Part shown: one piece after another, positions 1 to 12,395 of the stretch
Position numbering within the stretch: position 1 is the first letter of the stretch
How the letters are laid out: each line of letters opens with the position of its first letter
Origin: Bromus sterilis
Taxonomy: Eukaryota > Streptophyta > Magnoliopsida > Poales > Poaceae
Assembly (NCBI GenBank): GCA_950022295.1
Contig: OX465598.1
Location: forward strand, 3,100,001-3,164,000
DNA: 64,000 bases
Direction of reading: 5' to 3'
Program-made: the position numbers and the translations under genes
Notes under the pieces: generated by a model
What the model was told of the DNA's origin: nothing
Seen by the model: only the letters and a program-made list of their open reading frames with translations
Databases searched by the model: none

Positions 1-933
1 GATCCTACCACCAAGTGACTCCACCAAACCAGATTTGAGACAAATCCCATCACCCATGTGTGTGCATTGTCAAGTTGAAATTTCTGACCAGTGGGCCACA
101 TTGTGATTCAAGTGCTATCTATGTGTGTCCAATGGCTATGAAATTATAAACACATGGGCACCATGACAAATAACCCCAGTACACCAATTTTCAGCCAAAT
201 CCAACAATCCAGTGAGATGCTAGCCTCACCAATGCATTCTGACCCATTTGGTGCTTTACAAAGGAAGTACCAAAAATATTGCTCCAAATAAGATGAAACT
301 TGGTGTACATACTTATCCTAGTGTATGATTGAGCTGTGCAAAATATCATGCTTAGGGGAGCTATGTACAACCCACACCACAGTACAAACACCTTCTGCAG
401 CATTGTGCCATTTACAAAGCAAGTACCATTTACATTGCTTTTTTGAAGCCCAAACTTTCCAGATCTCTAGTCCTTTGTACCCCAAAGCCAGAAGACAACT
501 TGAACCTATCCAAACCCCTACCATGTGAGCTGTGCTTCTGCTCCAAGTTTGCTGTATCCAACTTCAAGAAGAGATAGAGATCACCATAGTGCCCCATCTT
601 ACCAACCAAGCATACCACAGTGATCAACGTGCGAAGGACTGCATGATAGACATCCTTGGCCATGAAGAAATCCACTGTGGGCACCAGTGCATCTTGTAGC
701 CACGCCCTTGGCAGCTTCAGGCGTGCTCTGGCCACGCACTGAGCGTGCCCGACGCGTCCCCCTCGAGCTACAGGGCGCCACTGTCGTCTTGCTGTTGTCA
801 ACCTGCGCTGCACGCCTTTTGCACCTCCCCAGGCAGCACGCCGCAACGTCGAGTCGCCCTCAAAGCCCCTGTTCACCCGCACGCCGTGGCCGCCCGCCAT
901 TGTCGCGGCCTGGGAGCTCGAATCCTTCTCCCC

Positions 934-940
934 TATATAA
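934..940 (+). promoter_or_regulatory. Putative LTR TATA box
   Basis: TATATAA lies between 'ctccc' and 'ggggcttgcccc', with a C-rich leader downstream, as in plant LTR promoters. It is followed by a CpG-rich segment and not by a gene I recognise. Confidence 0.4.
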
Positions 941-1495
941 GGGGCTTGCCCCCGAGCACTCCAGAAACAACCAGCCTCCTCTGCACCTCCTCCTAGCCAC
1001 TCGCCCGCCACCAATTTGGCGCCGGAGGCCTTCTCCCGCCGCCGCGGTCACCATAGCCGCCGCCGGCCTTGTCTTCGATTCCGGCAGGCCGTCGCCCCTC
1101 TCCCTCCCCTAGCCTCACCCGAGCACCCCCCCTGGGCTCTCCAGCAGCCGCGCCACCCAGCTCCCCGCCGAAGCCCTCCCTCCTCCACCGCGCCGTGCCA
1201 CCGTGGCCGTCGTGCCGCGGTCTACAGGAGGCAGCGTCCCGGGCAACCGCGAGGCCACCCGTGGGTGCAGCTCGAGCCGCCGGCCCGGTGCGCCACACCT
1301 GGCGGGCCAGCCAGCCGGTCCAGCCACCGGCGACGAGCGCCTGCAGGCCACGCCCAGGCGGCCCTTCTCTGCTTCACCGTCGGGAGAACAGGGGAGGAGA
1401 GAGGCAGCGAGACCCGACAGGTGGGGCCGGCCTGTAAGCGACTCGGTCTAGCTGACGTGCGGGCCAACCCGATTTGAGTGGTGGCGGATTTGTCG

Positions 1496-1623
1496 AAGTA
1501 CGTTTTCTGCAAGGGAAAGCGTACTTTCATTCCTTGCAGCCCCAGAGTACGCTTTCGCCGTTGGAAAGCGTATTTTCCTTCCACATCATCCTGAAGTGCG
1601 CTTTCAGCTTCAGAAAGCGTATT
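1496..1623. repeat. Three consecutive hairpins sharing an AAAGCGTA stem
   Basis: Three short inverted repeats follow one another: arms at 1496-1507/1515-1526, 1546-1556/1564-1574 and 1594-1605/1613-1623. Each pairs a 'gtacgctttc'-like arm with a 'gaaagcgta' arm across a 7-8 nt loop, and the third has g for a in its left arm. They lie downstream of the LTR-like TATA box and are probably part of the retroelement. Confidence 0.6.
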
Positions 1624-3457
1624 CCACCCCCAAAACAGCCCTCCGATACCGTTTCGTCAATATCTTCGCACCCGTAAGTCCAAACAAGGCGATTCTTTTT
1701 GCGTTGGTTTCGTATCGAGCTCCTCTTCAGTTTGGCATAGGTTTCATGCCATGTTTTTGTGATATTGTTTGCTGATCCAACAAAAGATGGCGTTTGATCT
1801 TTTGCCCGTTGCTTTTTATAAAATATTTTGCAGGGTTTTGCTTGTGTTGAAGATCCGGGAGTGTTCCACACTCCTCTGGTGAAAGGCAAGCGACAATACC
1901 CTTTGCACCTTTGAAAAGCTTTGACGTGTCTTTAAAAATTGCTTTACAGTGATATGCTTATATCGGTGATTATGATCATGTTGCTATGCTATGATTGATG
2001 CCATGCTATGCTATGATTGATGTTATCACTGCCAGGCTATCTTTGAATATGCTACTGCTATTGCTATGTTTTGCCATGTTACATCCATGCCATGCTTCGA
2101 TTATATCATTGGCATGTTATAATCTGCACCATCGTAACCACAATACCACCATGCTAAGTTGATCATGTTATATCTATGCTAGTTCATGCTATGCCTGAGT
2201 TATGCTTAACTGCATTCATAATGTTACTATGTTAATAATGGAATCTTTTTAACACGGATAAGTTCACCAACTAAAATGTGTTTGATCATATCGGAAACGA
2301 TCATGTTAATATATGCATTGTTATGATCTGATACTCATGTTGCACCTGATACTTGTGTTCGCTATTGGAGATATGCTTCGTGACAAGTTGATCAGGTGCC
2401 ACCGAACCGAGCTTATCCGTGCAGCCACATTTGCTTGTATGGGCGAGCCTTGACTCGGGCTATCGTAGTGCCTTCTACGGATATCACCAAAGAGGGGGGA
2501 TTATGCACGCACGCTACCCTGACCCGGTAGGTGGTGATAATCTCGACATCCATAGTTGTTATGAGCTCAGTCCCAGTGGGACAAGTTGCCACAAGGTGGC
2601 TGGGTGGTTGAGGTGGTAACGTGGACACCCAACCACAGGGATACCCAAGACCGTGTGTCGGTGAGTCCGTAGGGAGGTAACGCGGTAGTCGGGTTTCGTT
2701 GGAGATGTCCTAGTCCACTCCTGCGGTGCGAGTTCCAAGGATCATGTGGGACAAGTATCGAGGTGCTGGATGGAGGAGGAACTCCATAATGTGGGTAACG
2801 TGCACAAACTCTACAGAGTCAAAATCTATTCGAATAGCCGCGTCCTCAGTCATGGGACACAGTTCGTACTAGGTCACACCATATGATCAACTTGAGTACG
2901 GTGGCAAGTTTGTGGTAAGTGGATGGTCATGCGATGAGTGGATTGGTTAAGGTGGTAACGAAGGACACCTAACCCATTGAATGGTCGTGCGATGACCCGT
3001 TCGGTCATGCGACGACCCGTGGAAGTGAATGGTCTTGAGGTGACCCGGTGCTTGAGTCTATAAGGACTCCGAGGTAAGCCACGTGATCGTGCGACGATCA
3101 TGTGGGGTACATTGTGTGTGCATTAGACTTAATGTTGTTAATATGCTTGATGATTATCTGCTTGCATGATATTGTTGCTCACCTGTTTAATTTCTTTTCG
3201 TCAACCAAAACTCACACCATCTATTTTTTATTAAAAGAGCACATCCATCGAAATATTTCATCATAAAGCATAAGGTAACAATTTAATAAAATTTTGTAGC
3301 CAATTTTAAACTAAAGACCTCGACTGAACGAGGAGATTTCAAAATTAAAATGTTTAGTAAAATTAAAGATACATTAGTTCTAAAACGCCAAGTAACGCTA
3401 GAAAAGAGTATCAAGTAATTGCGTCTATCATAATTAAAAAAATTTGAACGACATCTA

Positions 3458-5594
3458 TGTTGGAAATATGCCCTAGAGGCAATAATAAAATGTTATTATA
3501 TATATTTCCACGTTCGTAATTAATGTTTATATTTCTGTGCTATAATTGCAATGACCCTGACTATGAGATTCAGAAGAAAACTCACTTGCATGTGTGGAAA
3601 TGTAAACAGCAAGAGTTTCTGGTTTAGCCTCTAAGACCAGCTCATGTGCTAACTGATGATTACGTTTTCTTAATCATGGACATTGTTCTTGTAACAAGGA
3701 TGTCAGTAGCAATGAGAACATATTGTTAGCAGAACAATGATGTTGAACCGACCCCAGTATTGAATGATATACTTAGAGATCACATCGTAACTACGTTATA
3801 AGTCATATCATGATTTGTTATCATATACGTAATTCCTTAGACCATGAGAGTATCGAGTTGCTTCACACAGGAAGACATGCTTTGGTTCTTAGATGAATCC
3901 TCCCGTAAATGGGAAGTAGTAAAATAAGTTCTGGGTATGTCACATGGTGTGGCTAGTGACTGTGATAGTTCAATAATGGGATTTGCTCCTTCACGATGAA
4001 GAGATATTGACTTTGGGCCCACTCGGTATGACGGTATCCATTATATTCTGGCCAGACGCATTGTGATTCAGTCACGGGGATACCGGAATACGATAACGAG
4101 AAAATGGACAAACGAGCAAAGAGGATAACGAGTGGCTTGTGTTCAAGAAGTTGTTACACATGGGTGCCAAACATCTCTCCTCTAACTTTGTCTATATCAC
4201 GAAGCAAAGGGAATGGTACATGAATAAACATAATGGTTCACTCGAAGTTTCTTCGTGTATGTGCGGGAGTCAACATGGGTGTCCATGGCTCCGCTGTTGA
4301 TTATTGGCTATTGACGAAAGGCTGTTGACCTATGTCCGGAAGATGTTCTGAGTCATGTACGCATTATACCGAACCTATTGGGTCACACACTTAACGAGCA
4401 GTAGTCTGTTAGAATACTAGTATGGTAGAAGGTTTAGTGGAAGCAAAGCAGAATAGTTCATACGGGTACCGGAAGTAGTTCCGGAGATTTATGGAATTGT
4501 TCATAAGGGCACCAGAAGTAGTTCTGGGTATTTAAGGATATGTCCGGATCACTCTGGAGTAGTCCTAGGTGGTTCTGGAACATATGAGAATGGTACTGGG
4601 GAAGTCCTGGATCAACCGGAATAGTTTCCGGATAATCGCTGGGCGTCCAGACAACCTTCGCGGTCATTGGGTGGCTTAAACTGTAACTCAGATGGTCTTG
4701 GAAACTATCCGGATGGCTCCGGAACATCCGAGAACGGTCTCGGAAGGTCCTGGAAGTGCTCCAGAAGTGTCCGGAATGTCCCGAAACGGTCCCGGTATGT
4801 CCCGGAAGGTCCTGGAAGCTTCTAGAAGGTCATGGAAGGTTCCGGAAGGTTCCGGGCTGTACCACCCACTACCCCACGCCCCTAGCCTTGGGGGGCAAGC
4901 CACCTAGGCTGCCCTGGCCGGCCAGGGGGTGGGGGGCGCACCAAGGGGAAGGAATCCCCCTCCAGGTGGGAATACCAAAACCCATTATGGCAGGTTTCCG
5001 GTGGGAAGGTGTGGGAAGGTTTGGAAGGCTTGGGAGTCCAAGTTGGACTCCCAATCCTCCTTAGGCTGCGCCCTAGGCCTCTTGGCCACCTATATAAGGT
5101 GAGCCAGGGGGAGGGGGAGAGACACACAACTTGTCCCCAAGGCCTATGCGCCACCCTCCCTCCTCTAAACCCCGTTGCTCCACAATTAGACCCCGGTTTA
5201 GACGCTGTTCTAGATCGGAATCCGTTAGGGTTTTCTCCCTCTAGTTTTCTCGGTGGCGTTCATCTCTGGACGGCGGAGCGCTGCTGGATTGCTGCTACGG
5301 GATGTGTGGATACTAATGGAGGGGTCGTACCTTCGACCCTTCTTCGAGGAGCTTGTTCATGGGACTTGTCCGTGGGACTAGATCGCGGGACTTGTTCGTG
5401 GGATTGATCGAGGGACTGTTCGTGGGAGAACTTGCGAGATCTACTTCCACTACGTCCACGAGCTTCACCAACTCTACTTCCGCTACATCGGTTGGTGAGC
5501 CATGACCTAAAACCTTGTATGCAATCTATCTTGGATGATCTTGGGTGCTTGATTCGTAGGCCGAAATTTTTGTTTTCTATTACGTTTCCCAACA
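3458..5594 (+). mobile_element. Solo LTR of a Ty1/copia (Angela/BARE-like) retrotransposon
   Basis: The element begins TGTTGGAAATATGCCC and ends TTTCCCAACA, so the termini are inverted repeats with TG..CA ends. It is flanked by a perfect 5-bp duplication, atcta, at 3453-3457 and 5595-5599. Internal phrases ('ccctagaggcaataataaa', 'ttccttagaccatgag', 'gggcccactcggta') match the Angela/BARE/WIS LTR type as I know it. The repetitive ccgga-rich stretch at 4460-4860 is typical of these LTRs. No gag-pol is attached, so this is a solo LTR of 2137 bp left by recombination between the two original LTRs. A TATA box at 5091 gives the orientation. Confidence 0.9.
5091..5098 (+). promoter_or_regulatory. 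TATA box of the copia LTR
   Basis: TATATAAG follows 'cttggccacc' in the last quarter of the LTR, about 500 bp before its 3' end, where the U3/R boundary is expected. The MED15 remnant starts 654 bp further on in the same orientation, so read-through is possible but not shown. Confidence 0.5.
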
Positions 5595-7489
5595 ATCTAT
5601 TGCATAAACTAAATTGTTTGATCGTGAAGTAGATAATTATTTAGTATTTTCCAACCCCGTGCTGACAAGGCAGACCCACACACCATAGACTCACACACTC
5701 CATCCATCCCCTAGAGTTGTTGAGACCTAACCAAGCCGATCCTGACCATGGACCCCGCCGCCGGCGCCGGCGCCGGCGCTCACCTGCCCAGCACCGTGGC
5801 CGATTGGCGCTCCCACCATCCTGAGGCGCGCAACAGGATTGTCAATAAGATGTATGTATGTATGTATGATGGATTCCCCTTTATTTGCTTTTTCGGCTTC
5901 CCTTCCACCACATAGAAAAGAGGAATTCCCGTCAGGTTTTCCATTGATCCATCTGATATATATTTAGGTTTGATTGATCTAGCCATATCCACCATAGTTG
6001 CAGCGACAGATTTGTCCGTCGTCGATCCAGCTCCCAGTCTCACTCTGCGCCTATGCCTCTTTCTTTCCTAGTATAAATTCCCCGCTTGGTAACTTTTGTA
6101 TCGCACTACCTTTGTTTGAATCCAGCCTCATTATACTAACTCTCAACTGTTTATTGACCAAGAGGTGCAAGTTTTGTTCTGAAGCCAGAGTTCCTCGTAT
6201 GCTAGATTCCCCAAAGATGATATATTATGCTATGCACATTTTTTTTCAATTGCACACAACAGTTGAAAACCAATTTACTCACATTTTGCACTGATGAAGC
6301 ATATTCCAATGTCTGTGCCAGACGGACTCAACGAACTTCAACAAATCGCCCAGCGCTTCGAAGACAAGATCTATGCTGAAGCAACCAGTCGGGTAATTAA
6401 TTTGACCCATCTTTTGGCTCCAGCAGAGCACACATTACTAGTTATTATGTGGTTCTATTTTATTCAAACTGGGCTTATAATAGAGCTCCAATTGTTGCAC
6501 AATACAAGATTTTTACATAATGTTTTAGTACCTTTAGCTGCCTAACTTTACTTTACCTAATTTAGAAAAACAAGTTTTCATTACCAACTCTTGGGGACAT
6601 ATCCTGATTTTTCTCATGCTCGGGAACAAACGCATTTTTTCCGTGCTGCGAGAATTGAACCGGGGCCATGGCTGTGCTAATGTCCACACTCGAACCATTT
6701 GGAGCACATCCCAGTTATTTTAGCATTTTCACACTTGGTATACATACAAAATCCAAGCTACAATATTTTTAAGGTTATGTTGCATCAATGATAGACCGAA
6801 ATGCTGATCATGATCTTGGTTATCGTCGGTCACATGCTGAATCTTGTAGTGTTGTACCTCGAGCCTCTTCAGTTAGTTACTCTTCTTATTTGTGTTCCTA
6901 TGCCATTTATCTATACATCCGAATTCATTATAGATGAAATAAAACTATATTCTGTTAAAAGGATAGCACTACCCAAGTCCATGGGATACGCAATGGTATA
7001 TAATCATTTATCTCGGACCAAAACGCATACAATACCTTACTCCCTCCTCCTCTCTGTCTGAACAAGCTCCATTTTAATTGCATCTACTCCAGTCTATCTG
7101 AACGTGCTTCATTTTAATTGCAACTACTCCGGTATGTTAAAAATAATCCAAGTGTATTTATTTGGTTGCAGTGTACCATATGTCCATATCACTATTTCCA
7201 TTTCAATTTTCTATTCGTCTGGCTTATTTGTGGCAAAACTTAGGATCAGTTTGCAACTCTTAATCATTTCCTTACTCAGTTATGGTGAATATCTTTTTAT
7301 TCCATAAAGTTTGGGGTACACTGTCAGTATTTTGATTAGAATTTTCCATTCATATCGCTTATTTGAGGTCGTGTGTTTTGCTACTTACATGACATTTTTT
7401 GAATTCAAATTTTAAAAGCTGAAACACCTTCTTGACCGTGCCAAACTGTTGATCACACAAGAACTGTGGTTGCAAGCCACTATTAGTAA

Positions 7490-8067
7490 CTAGATGATAC
7501 CCCACGCGTTGCCGTGGGAACTGTTAAGAAAGAATTTGATATTTTAAAACATATAAAAATTTATGAAACATAGTATAATTTGATTATATTTTTTTTAAAG
7601 AAATACTGTTTAAAGTAAAGAATCTAAGGAAATTTGATGAAAAATCAAAAAATGAGTTTGATTTTTGTTTTGTTAATTTAGTTACTTGACAATATATCGG
7701 TGAGATGATATGAGACAAAAATAACGTTGAGTAGAGACTGTGAAGATGTGTCCACTCTTGGCTAAACATAAAACAATGATAGTAACTATGGATGTGTATT
7801 TATAAAAAATGTCATATAAAAAATAAAATGCGATGTAACTCATAATTTGATTTTCTATAAAAAAATTGCTTATAAATTATGAAGTTGAGTGCATAATTTG
7901 ATTATTATTTATTTATGATAGGTTGCATGCACATGCAAAGTTAATGGGAGCATGTGCATGAAGAGTTAGTGGAAGAGTTTTTACATGGTGGACCTACTTG
8001 ATGATGTGGATAATTTGCATGTTAAGATAAATATGTTTGCGGGGATAAACTATTTAGGTATTATAGA
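7490..8067 (-). mobile_element. Non-autonomous Helitron in the second MED15 intron
   Basis: Read on the - strand the element starts TCTATAATACC and ends with a hairpin (CCCACG..CGTGGG, 7501-7518), seven bases, and then CTAG. It lies between host A (7489) and T (8068), the A^T insertion site typical of Helitrons, with no target duplication. It is 578 bp, AT-rich and has no Rep/helicase coding. The next exon's acceptor is 37 bp beyond its right end, so the insertion narrowly spared the splice site. Confidence 0.8.
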
Positions 8068-8308
8068 TTTGGTATAGAACTTTACATCATTTTCTTTTGT
8101 ATAGCCTGATTATCTGCGGAAGATAATGAAAATACTCTCTATGGAGACGAACACACAGCATGCTCCTGGAAATACTCAAGTGATTCCAAATCAAAACAAC
8201 TCCGGTAAGGTACCTCATACAGTAAACTAAATGTTGCACAATTTATTATCTTTGCTTGGATGTCAATTTACACTCCTGAAATGTTTATTATACAATATGG
8301 TAGATTAA

Positions 8309-8486
8309 GGCTCAGTTCTTTTAACGCCTTATCCGTCCCCTCGCCAACTTCCTCCCATAAGCCGGCTTATGGGAGAGACTGGGGAGGGGCCAGCTTCTCC
8401 CATAGGCCGGCTTCTCCCATAAGCCGGCTTATGGGAGAAACTGGGGAGGGGGCGGCTTATTTTGTAAGACGCAAAAGAATATGACC
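8309..8486. mobile_element. Small MITE-like palindromic element
   Basis: Imperfect terminal repeats (GGCTCAGTTCTTTT and, inverted, GGTCATATTCTTTT) bound a core with two copies of the palindrome ctcccataagccggcttatg. No target duplication was found. It lies in the MED15 intron that precedes the glutamine-rich exon. Confidence 0.5.
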
Positions 8487-8879
8487 AAAATGTAACTTAG
8501 TTTGATGTTGGAGATATGTTGCAATGTTGTGACCGTTAAGTTATAGTAACATTGGACCAGAATTATGTTTATTCTCTCCTTGCTACTAGTCAAATGTGAT
8601 CTGCTTCTCAGCTTGATGTGAAGGAACAGTTGGTCAGCTCTCAGCTGTATTTACGAGAAGAATATGCAAACACTCGTTTGCGTGCTCTCTGAAACAAATC
8701 TGGTTGCCAACCCTTTAGTTGCTTTGGTACATTTATTTTTCTCATTGGAAGTGCTGAGCGTCTTAATTGGATCTGTAATATGCTGCTTTCAGCACTTTGT
8801 ATGCCTGTTACAGTTCCGCAAGAAGTATTTGTTCACAAGATACTTTCTTAACACACATATGGTACCTTTTCTGAAACAG

Positions 8880-9764
8880 CTCCTGGACTCCCTCCACAAG
8901 GCAGTAATCAAGCATCGACATCGGTAATTCTTTTGATGTCTCAGCAACAGGATCAACAACCAAATAATTCTACATCTGAACAAACTTCTTCACTCACAAA
9001 TATCAGACAGAACTTGCCAGGTGTCAACCAAACATCAATGATGCAGACTGTGTCCGACACGTCACATAACACAATAAATAATGGCTTGGCGCAAGGCACT
9101 TCACAAGATATTTATGCCGCACAAAGCCAAATGGCAGGAAGGCAGCAACATCAACAATCTCAGCAATTAATTTATCACCAGCAGCAGATGCTGATGAAGC
9201 AGAAATTGCAGCAGAATTCACTTCCGCAACCGCCCATTCAGCAACAACAATCTTTGTTGCAGCCAACACAGATGCAATGTTCACAATGATCCATGATGCG
9301 AATGTCCTATGGCCTTCACCCTGGGCAGTCCACCTTTCCACAGACACAGCCAATGGCCATGCAGTCGGCTACTCAGAGTGGTATTCAACATAATCAATTG
9401 AATTCCGCAAAACAATCTGTGCAATCATCACTCGAGCAAGCTCAACAATCTGTTGGGAGGCAGCAGCAACATGCACAACCATCCATGCATCAACAGGCTT
9501 CTCTGCAGATTCAGCAGCCCAATATTCCTTTACAACTTCAGCAACAACAGTTGATGGAACAACAACCCAATTTACAACAATATCAGCTAATTGGTCAACA
9601 GAATGGTGTTGTGGAGATGCAGCAGCAACAGAGGCTACCAGTTCTGCATTTGAATGTGCAGCAAACACAATAGATGTTAAACCAGCAGTATATGCCTTTG
9701 CATCAGCCACAACAACCGGGCTCTCACGCAAACATGTTGAGTCTTCAAGAAGTTTCTTCTAGTA
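8880..9764 (+). pseudogene. Glutamine-rich central exon of the MED15 pseudogene
   Basis: The exon follows the acceptor 'ctgaaacag' and is in phase with the KIX exon (...NNS|APGLPPQGSNQ). It encodes a Q/S/N-rich low-complexity stretch with many QQ and QQQ runs, as in the MED15 activator-binding region. Two in-frame stops split it: TGA at 9287-9289 after QMQCSQ, and TAG at 9671-9673 after NVQQTQ. The frame is otherwise unbroken from 8880 to the donor 'agta|gtaagt' at 9764, with no indel. This suggests the gene died recently or by a few point changes. Confidence 0.8.
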
Positions 9765-10271
9765 GTAAGTTTTCAAATATATTCTCTTTGCGGACCCATC
9801 GTATGCTCTTATTGTCCTCATATTCTTTTTCTCCGCGTTCTTGTACCTATCTTTCCGTTATGGCCTTACATTCCTTGTGCAGTTTAAACTAGCTTATTGA
9901 TCTGGCCTCTCACTGTTTTCGCCCTACTTAATTACATAGAAAAGTTTAGGGGAAAGCTTGTATTGGACTATAATATAAGGTACTTATTAGACCCTAACTT
10001 TTATTGAACCCTTACGGTACTCTCGGTGCATTGTATCTTGTGTTGTATCATATGCATTAAATATGTGTTTACATACAACCCTTCCATTGGTTTATATCTT
10101 AGTGTTCTATCTAATGGAGTTGCCATTTAATATGTGCTCTGAGAGATTTTTTTAAAATCTTGGGTTACCTGATAAGAGCTTCATCTTGATAAGGTACACT
10201 ATCTCTCTTTCCTCACTAACTAGGCTTCCACAACGGTATTTGGACTTTTGCCTATGTGGCATGTTTTAGAT

Positions 10272-12395
10272 CAGAGGCGGAGAACGAATTTTTTTTAAGC
10301 TGTAGCGAAATCTTAAGTAAAGGGTTTTTTCTATGCAAACCGAAAAAGGTTTTGGCGCAAATGTGTGATTCATGCAGCAGTTCCTCACTGGCTCTATCTT
10401 TTTTCCGAAATATAAATTGTTAAAAAAAATACTGCCCTGCCGCCTCACATGCTACTAGCTGTGATGGAGAGAAGCTGGCCACCGTCTATGAAGGAGAGAA
10501 GCCTGTCGCCAGTTGTGAAGAAGAGAATCTCACCGCCCGCTGCCCCAGCACCGTCGCCCAAAGGCCCCAGCCGCCGGCTTGCGCGATGCCATCGTTGTTC
10601 GCCGTTCTGTGTCCATCGTCCTTCTGTCCAATCGTCTCCGCCATTTTAACTTTAGGGAAATTAAACTCCAAGGGCGCGATCTAAACAGACCCGCGTTTGG
10701 TTTGCCTTCTGTTTGTTGGATCGCCAAATCAATGTCCGACCCCTATCCGGCCTCCCCAGGTCGCTCAACCCAATGATGAGAATGCGATGCACATTTCACA
10801 GTACCATATCGCGAAGGCAGCAAAGAAAATACGGACAAATGGAGCTCCATTGAAGTCACCCTTAGAAATTGGGCCTAGCTCCCCCTCCCCCCCCCCCCCG
10901 CGTCGTCTCCTCAGAGGCGACTCGGGGGCAACCCTAGCTGCCGCCGCCGCGTTTTCCCCTCCCCTCCGCCGCTGCCAGAGGGGCTCCCCACTGCGTGCGT
11001 GTGGCCCCTATGATGGTGGCGGCGGGGATCTGGCGTCTCCCCCTGGTTGGAGGGCTGTGGTTCCCGGGGCGGCGGCGTCTGGTGCGGCCTGTGTGGCGGG
11101 CGGTGCCAGCGGGAGTTGGTGGGCGGCCACCCACGGTTGTGCGAGCAGCGTGGTGGCCGCGGGCTTTGGCGTTGCGGCGGCTCCCTGCAGTCAGCTGCCT
11201 CCCGGAAGAAGATTCGATCCCGGCCCGGTTCGCTCCGTTCCACATCGGCGTCGGCAGCTTGCCGCTCCTTCCAGCTTCTCCTGGTGCTGGTCTGTTGGAT
11301 CTGGCGTTTGTGTGTGGGTCCGAGGGAAACCCTAGCCGGCGCGGTGGCCCCCAAAGTCGACGCCTGTGGCGTCGATCCCCTTCCTGAAGGCTTTGGAGTG
11401 GTCCCTCTCCCTCACGCCTCCTCCCTGAGCTCCGGCGAAAGCTGGTATTCCCCTAGTCTGGGCGTCGGCGGCACCTGAAGGCGGCAGTTGGGATTGGATC
11501 TTGGTGGTGGAGCGGGTGTTGCTCGGTTTCGAGGCATGGCGGCCTGTCCTTGCCTCACGCTGCGTGGCTCGCCCATTGCATCGTGATGGACCCTTCGGCC
11601 TTCTTCTTGGTGTGCCTTCGTCCGACAGCTTGCGTTCTGTGCTCTGTGTTGCCTCTGCCGGCTGTGATCCCCCTGTGTGTTGGTCGTTCGTTGCTCGTGG
11701 GTCAGCCCCGCCTGCTCTTCCTTTGGCAGCTGACACCTTGGTTGGACTCTGTGGTAGCTACTTCGCTGGTCGCCGGTGCGGCACCCATCGAGCCTGGGTG
11801 ATAGGGCAGTGGCCCTTTGCGACGGTGTAGACAGCGCAAGTGTTGTTCGTAGTTGGTCTGTGGTGGTAGTCGATGCTCAATACTTGCACTGCTTGGCCCT
11901 CTTCCCGGCTCTATGTTGGCTAGATGGTAGTTTGTAGTGTTGGTCGTCGGCAACTTTGTTTGCCATTGTGCTGTTCCATCATCTCTTTGTATCTTTTTCC
12001 CGCTTTGCTTTACTTTTAGTTCTTGTAATGCGGTTCCCCTGTAATCCTGGCCGGTTGATGGCTTTGTTAATTCAAAGTCGGACTCGGCTAGAGCCTTACT
12101 CGGGCTCGACTTTAGTCTTTCATCTAAATTTTTTTTGGGCCTAGCTGGATGGAGGCATGAGGCGTTTCGCGTCGTGTACTGTTGCGTTCGTGACTTCTGG
12201 ATTTGGTCAAGTGCTAGGGATTGATTTTATTTGGTGGCTGGCCGGTGGCCCAAGTGGCCAACCAAGGGCCTAATGATCCAACTAAATTAAGCAGCAAGCA
12301 CCCTGCCGCGGAGATGCACACCTATATAAAACAATTTGCATGCAATCAAGGTATGGCAGTTGCCATACCTTGCCCACTGGAGAGCTCCGCCACTG
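10272..12395. mobile_element. hAT-type transposon carrying a nested retroposon
   Basis: Short terminal inverted repeats CAGAGGCGGAG and CTCCGCCACTG are flanked by a perfect 8-bp duplication, ttttagat, at 10264-10271 and 12396-12403. An 8-bp duplication with CAG..CTG ends is diagnostic of hAT elements. No transposase frame is visible, so it is non-autonomous. Without the nested insertion it would be about 0.86 kb. It sits in a MED15 intron. Confidence 0.85.
10881..12136 (+). mobile_element. LINE-like non-LTR retroposon, internally deleted
   Basis: The element starts with a C-run and a CpG-rich leader ('gaggcgactcgggggcaacccta') like cereal LINE 5' UTRs. It ends in 'gatggctttgttaattcaaagtcgg', a LINE-like 3' end, and a T-run. 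The 10-bp duplication gggcctagct (up to 12 with the preceding tt) lies at 10871-10880 and 12137-12146. No reverse transcriptase or endonuclease is present in 1.26 kb. A tail of T instead of A is odd for the orientation suggested by the leader. Confidence 0.75.

Larger units (their letters stand above)
1..3230. mobile_element. Gypsy-like LTR retrotransposon remnants
   Basis: No intact coding sequence is present. A GC-rich stretch (about 690-1440) with a TATA box at 934 and a C-rich leader looks like an LTR promoter. The part from about 1930 to 3120 is rich in atgct-type words and includes 'actattcgaatagccg'-like and 'ggtgagtccgtaggg' phrases. From memory these resemble Triticeae gypsy LTRs of the Fatima/WHAM kind. 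Borders and target duplications were not found, and two different elements may be joined here. The short open frames inside it have no recognisable product. Confidence 0.45.

Noticed and set aside
430..1014. 194-codon open frame on the - strand in a GC-rich stretch, with several overlapping frames nearby
   Set aside because: Open frames occur in many phases of this CpG-rich LTR-like DNA, and none shows a domain or codon pattern of a gene.
6645..6680. tRNA-like phrase 'gagaattgaaccggggc'
   Set aside because: No acceptor, D or anticodon arms could be matched around it; it lies in a MED15 intron.
8924..8944. GT..AG pair that would define an intron in the MED15 glutamine-rich exon
   Set aside because: 21 bp is far too short for a plant intron, and the frame is open through it.
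10697..11736. Several frames of 100-212 codons on both strands
   Set aside because: They lie in the GC-rich leader of the nested retroposon and show no reverse transcriptase, endonuclease or other domain.
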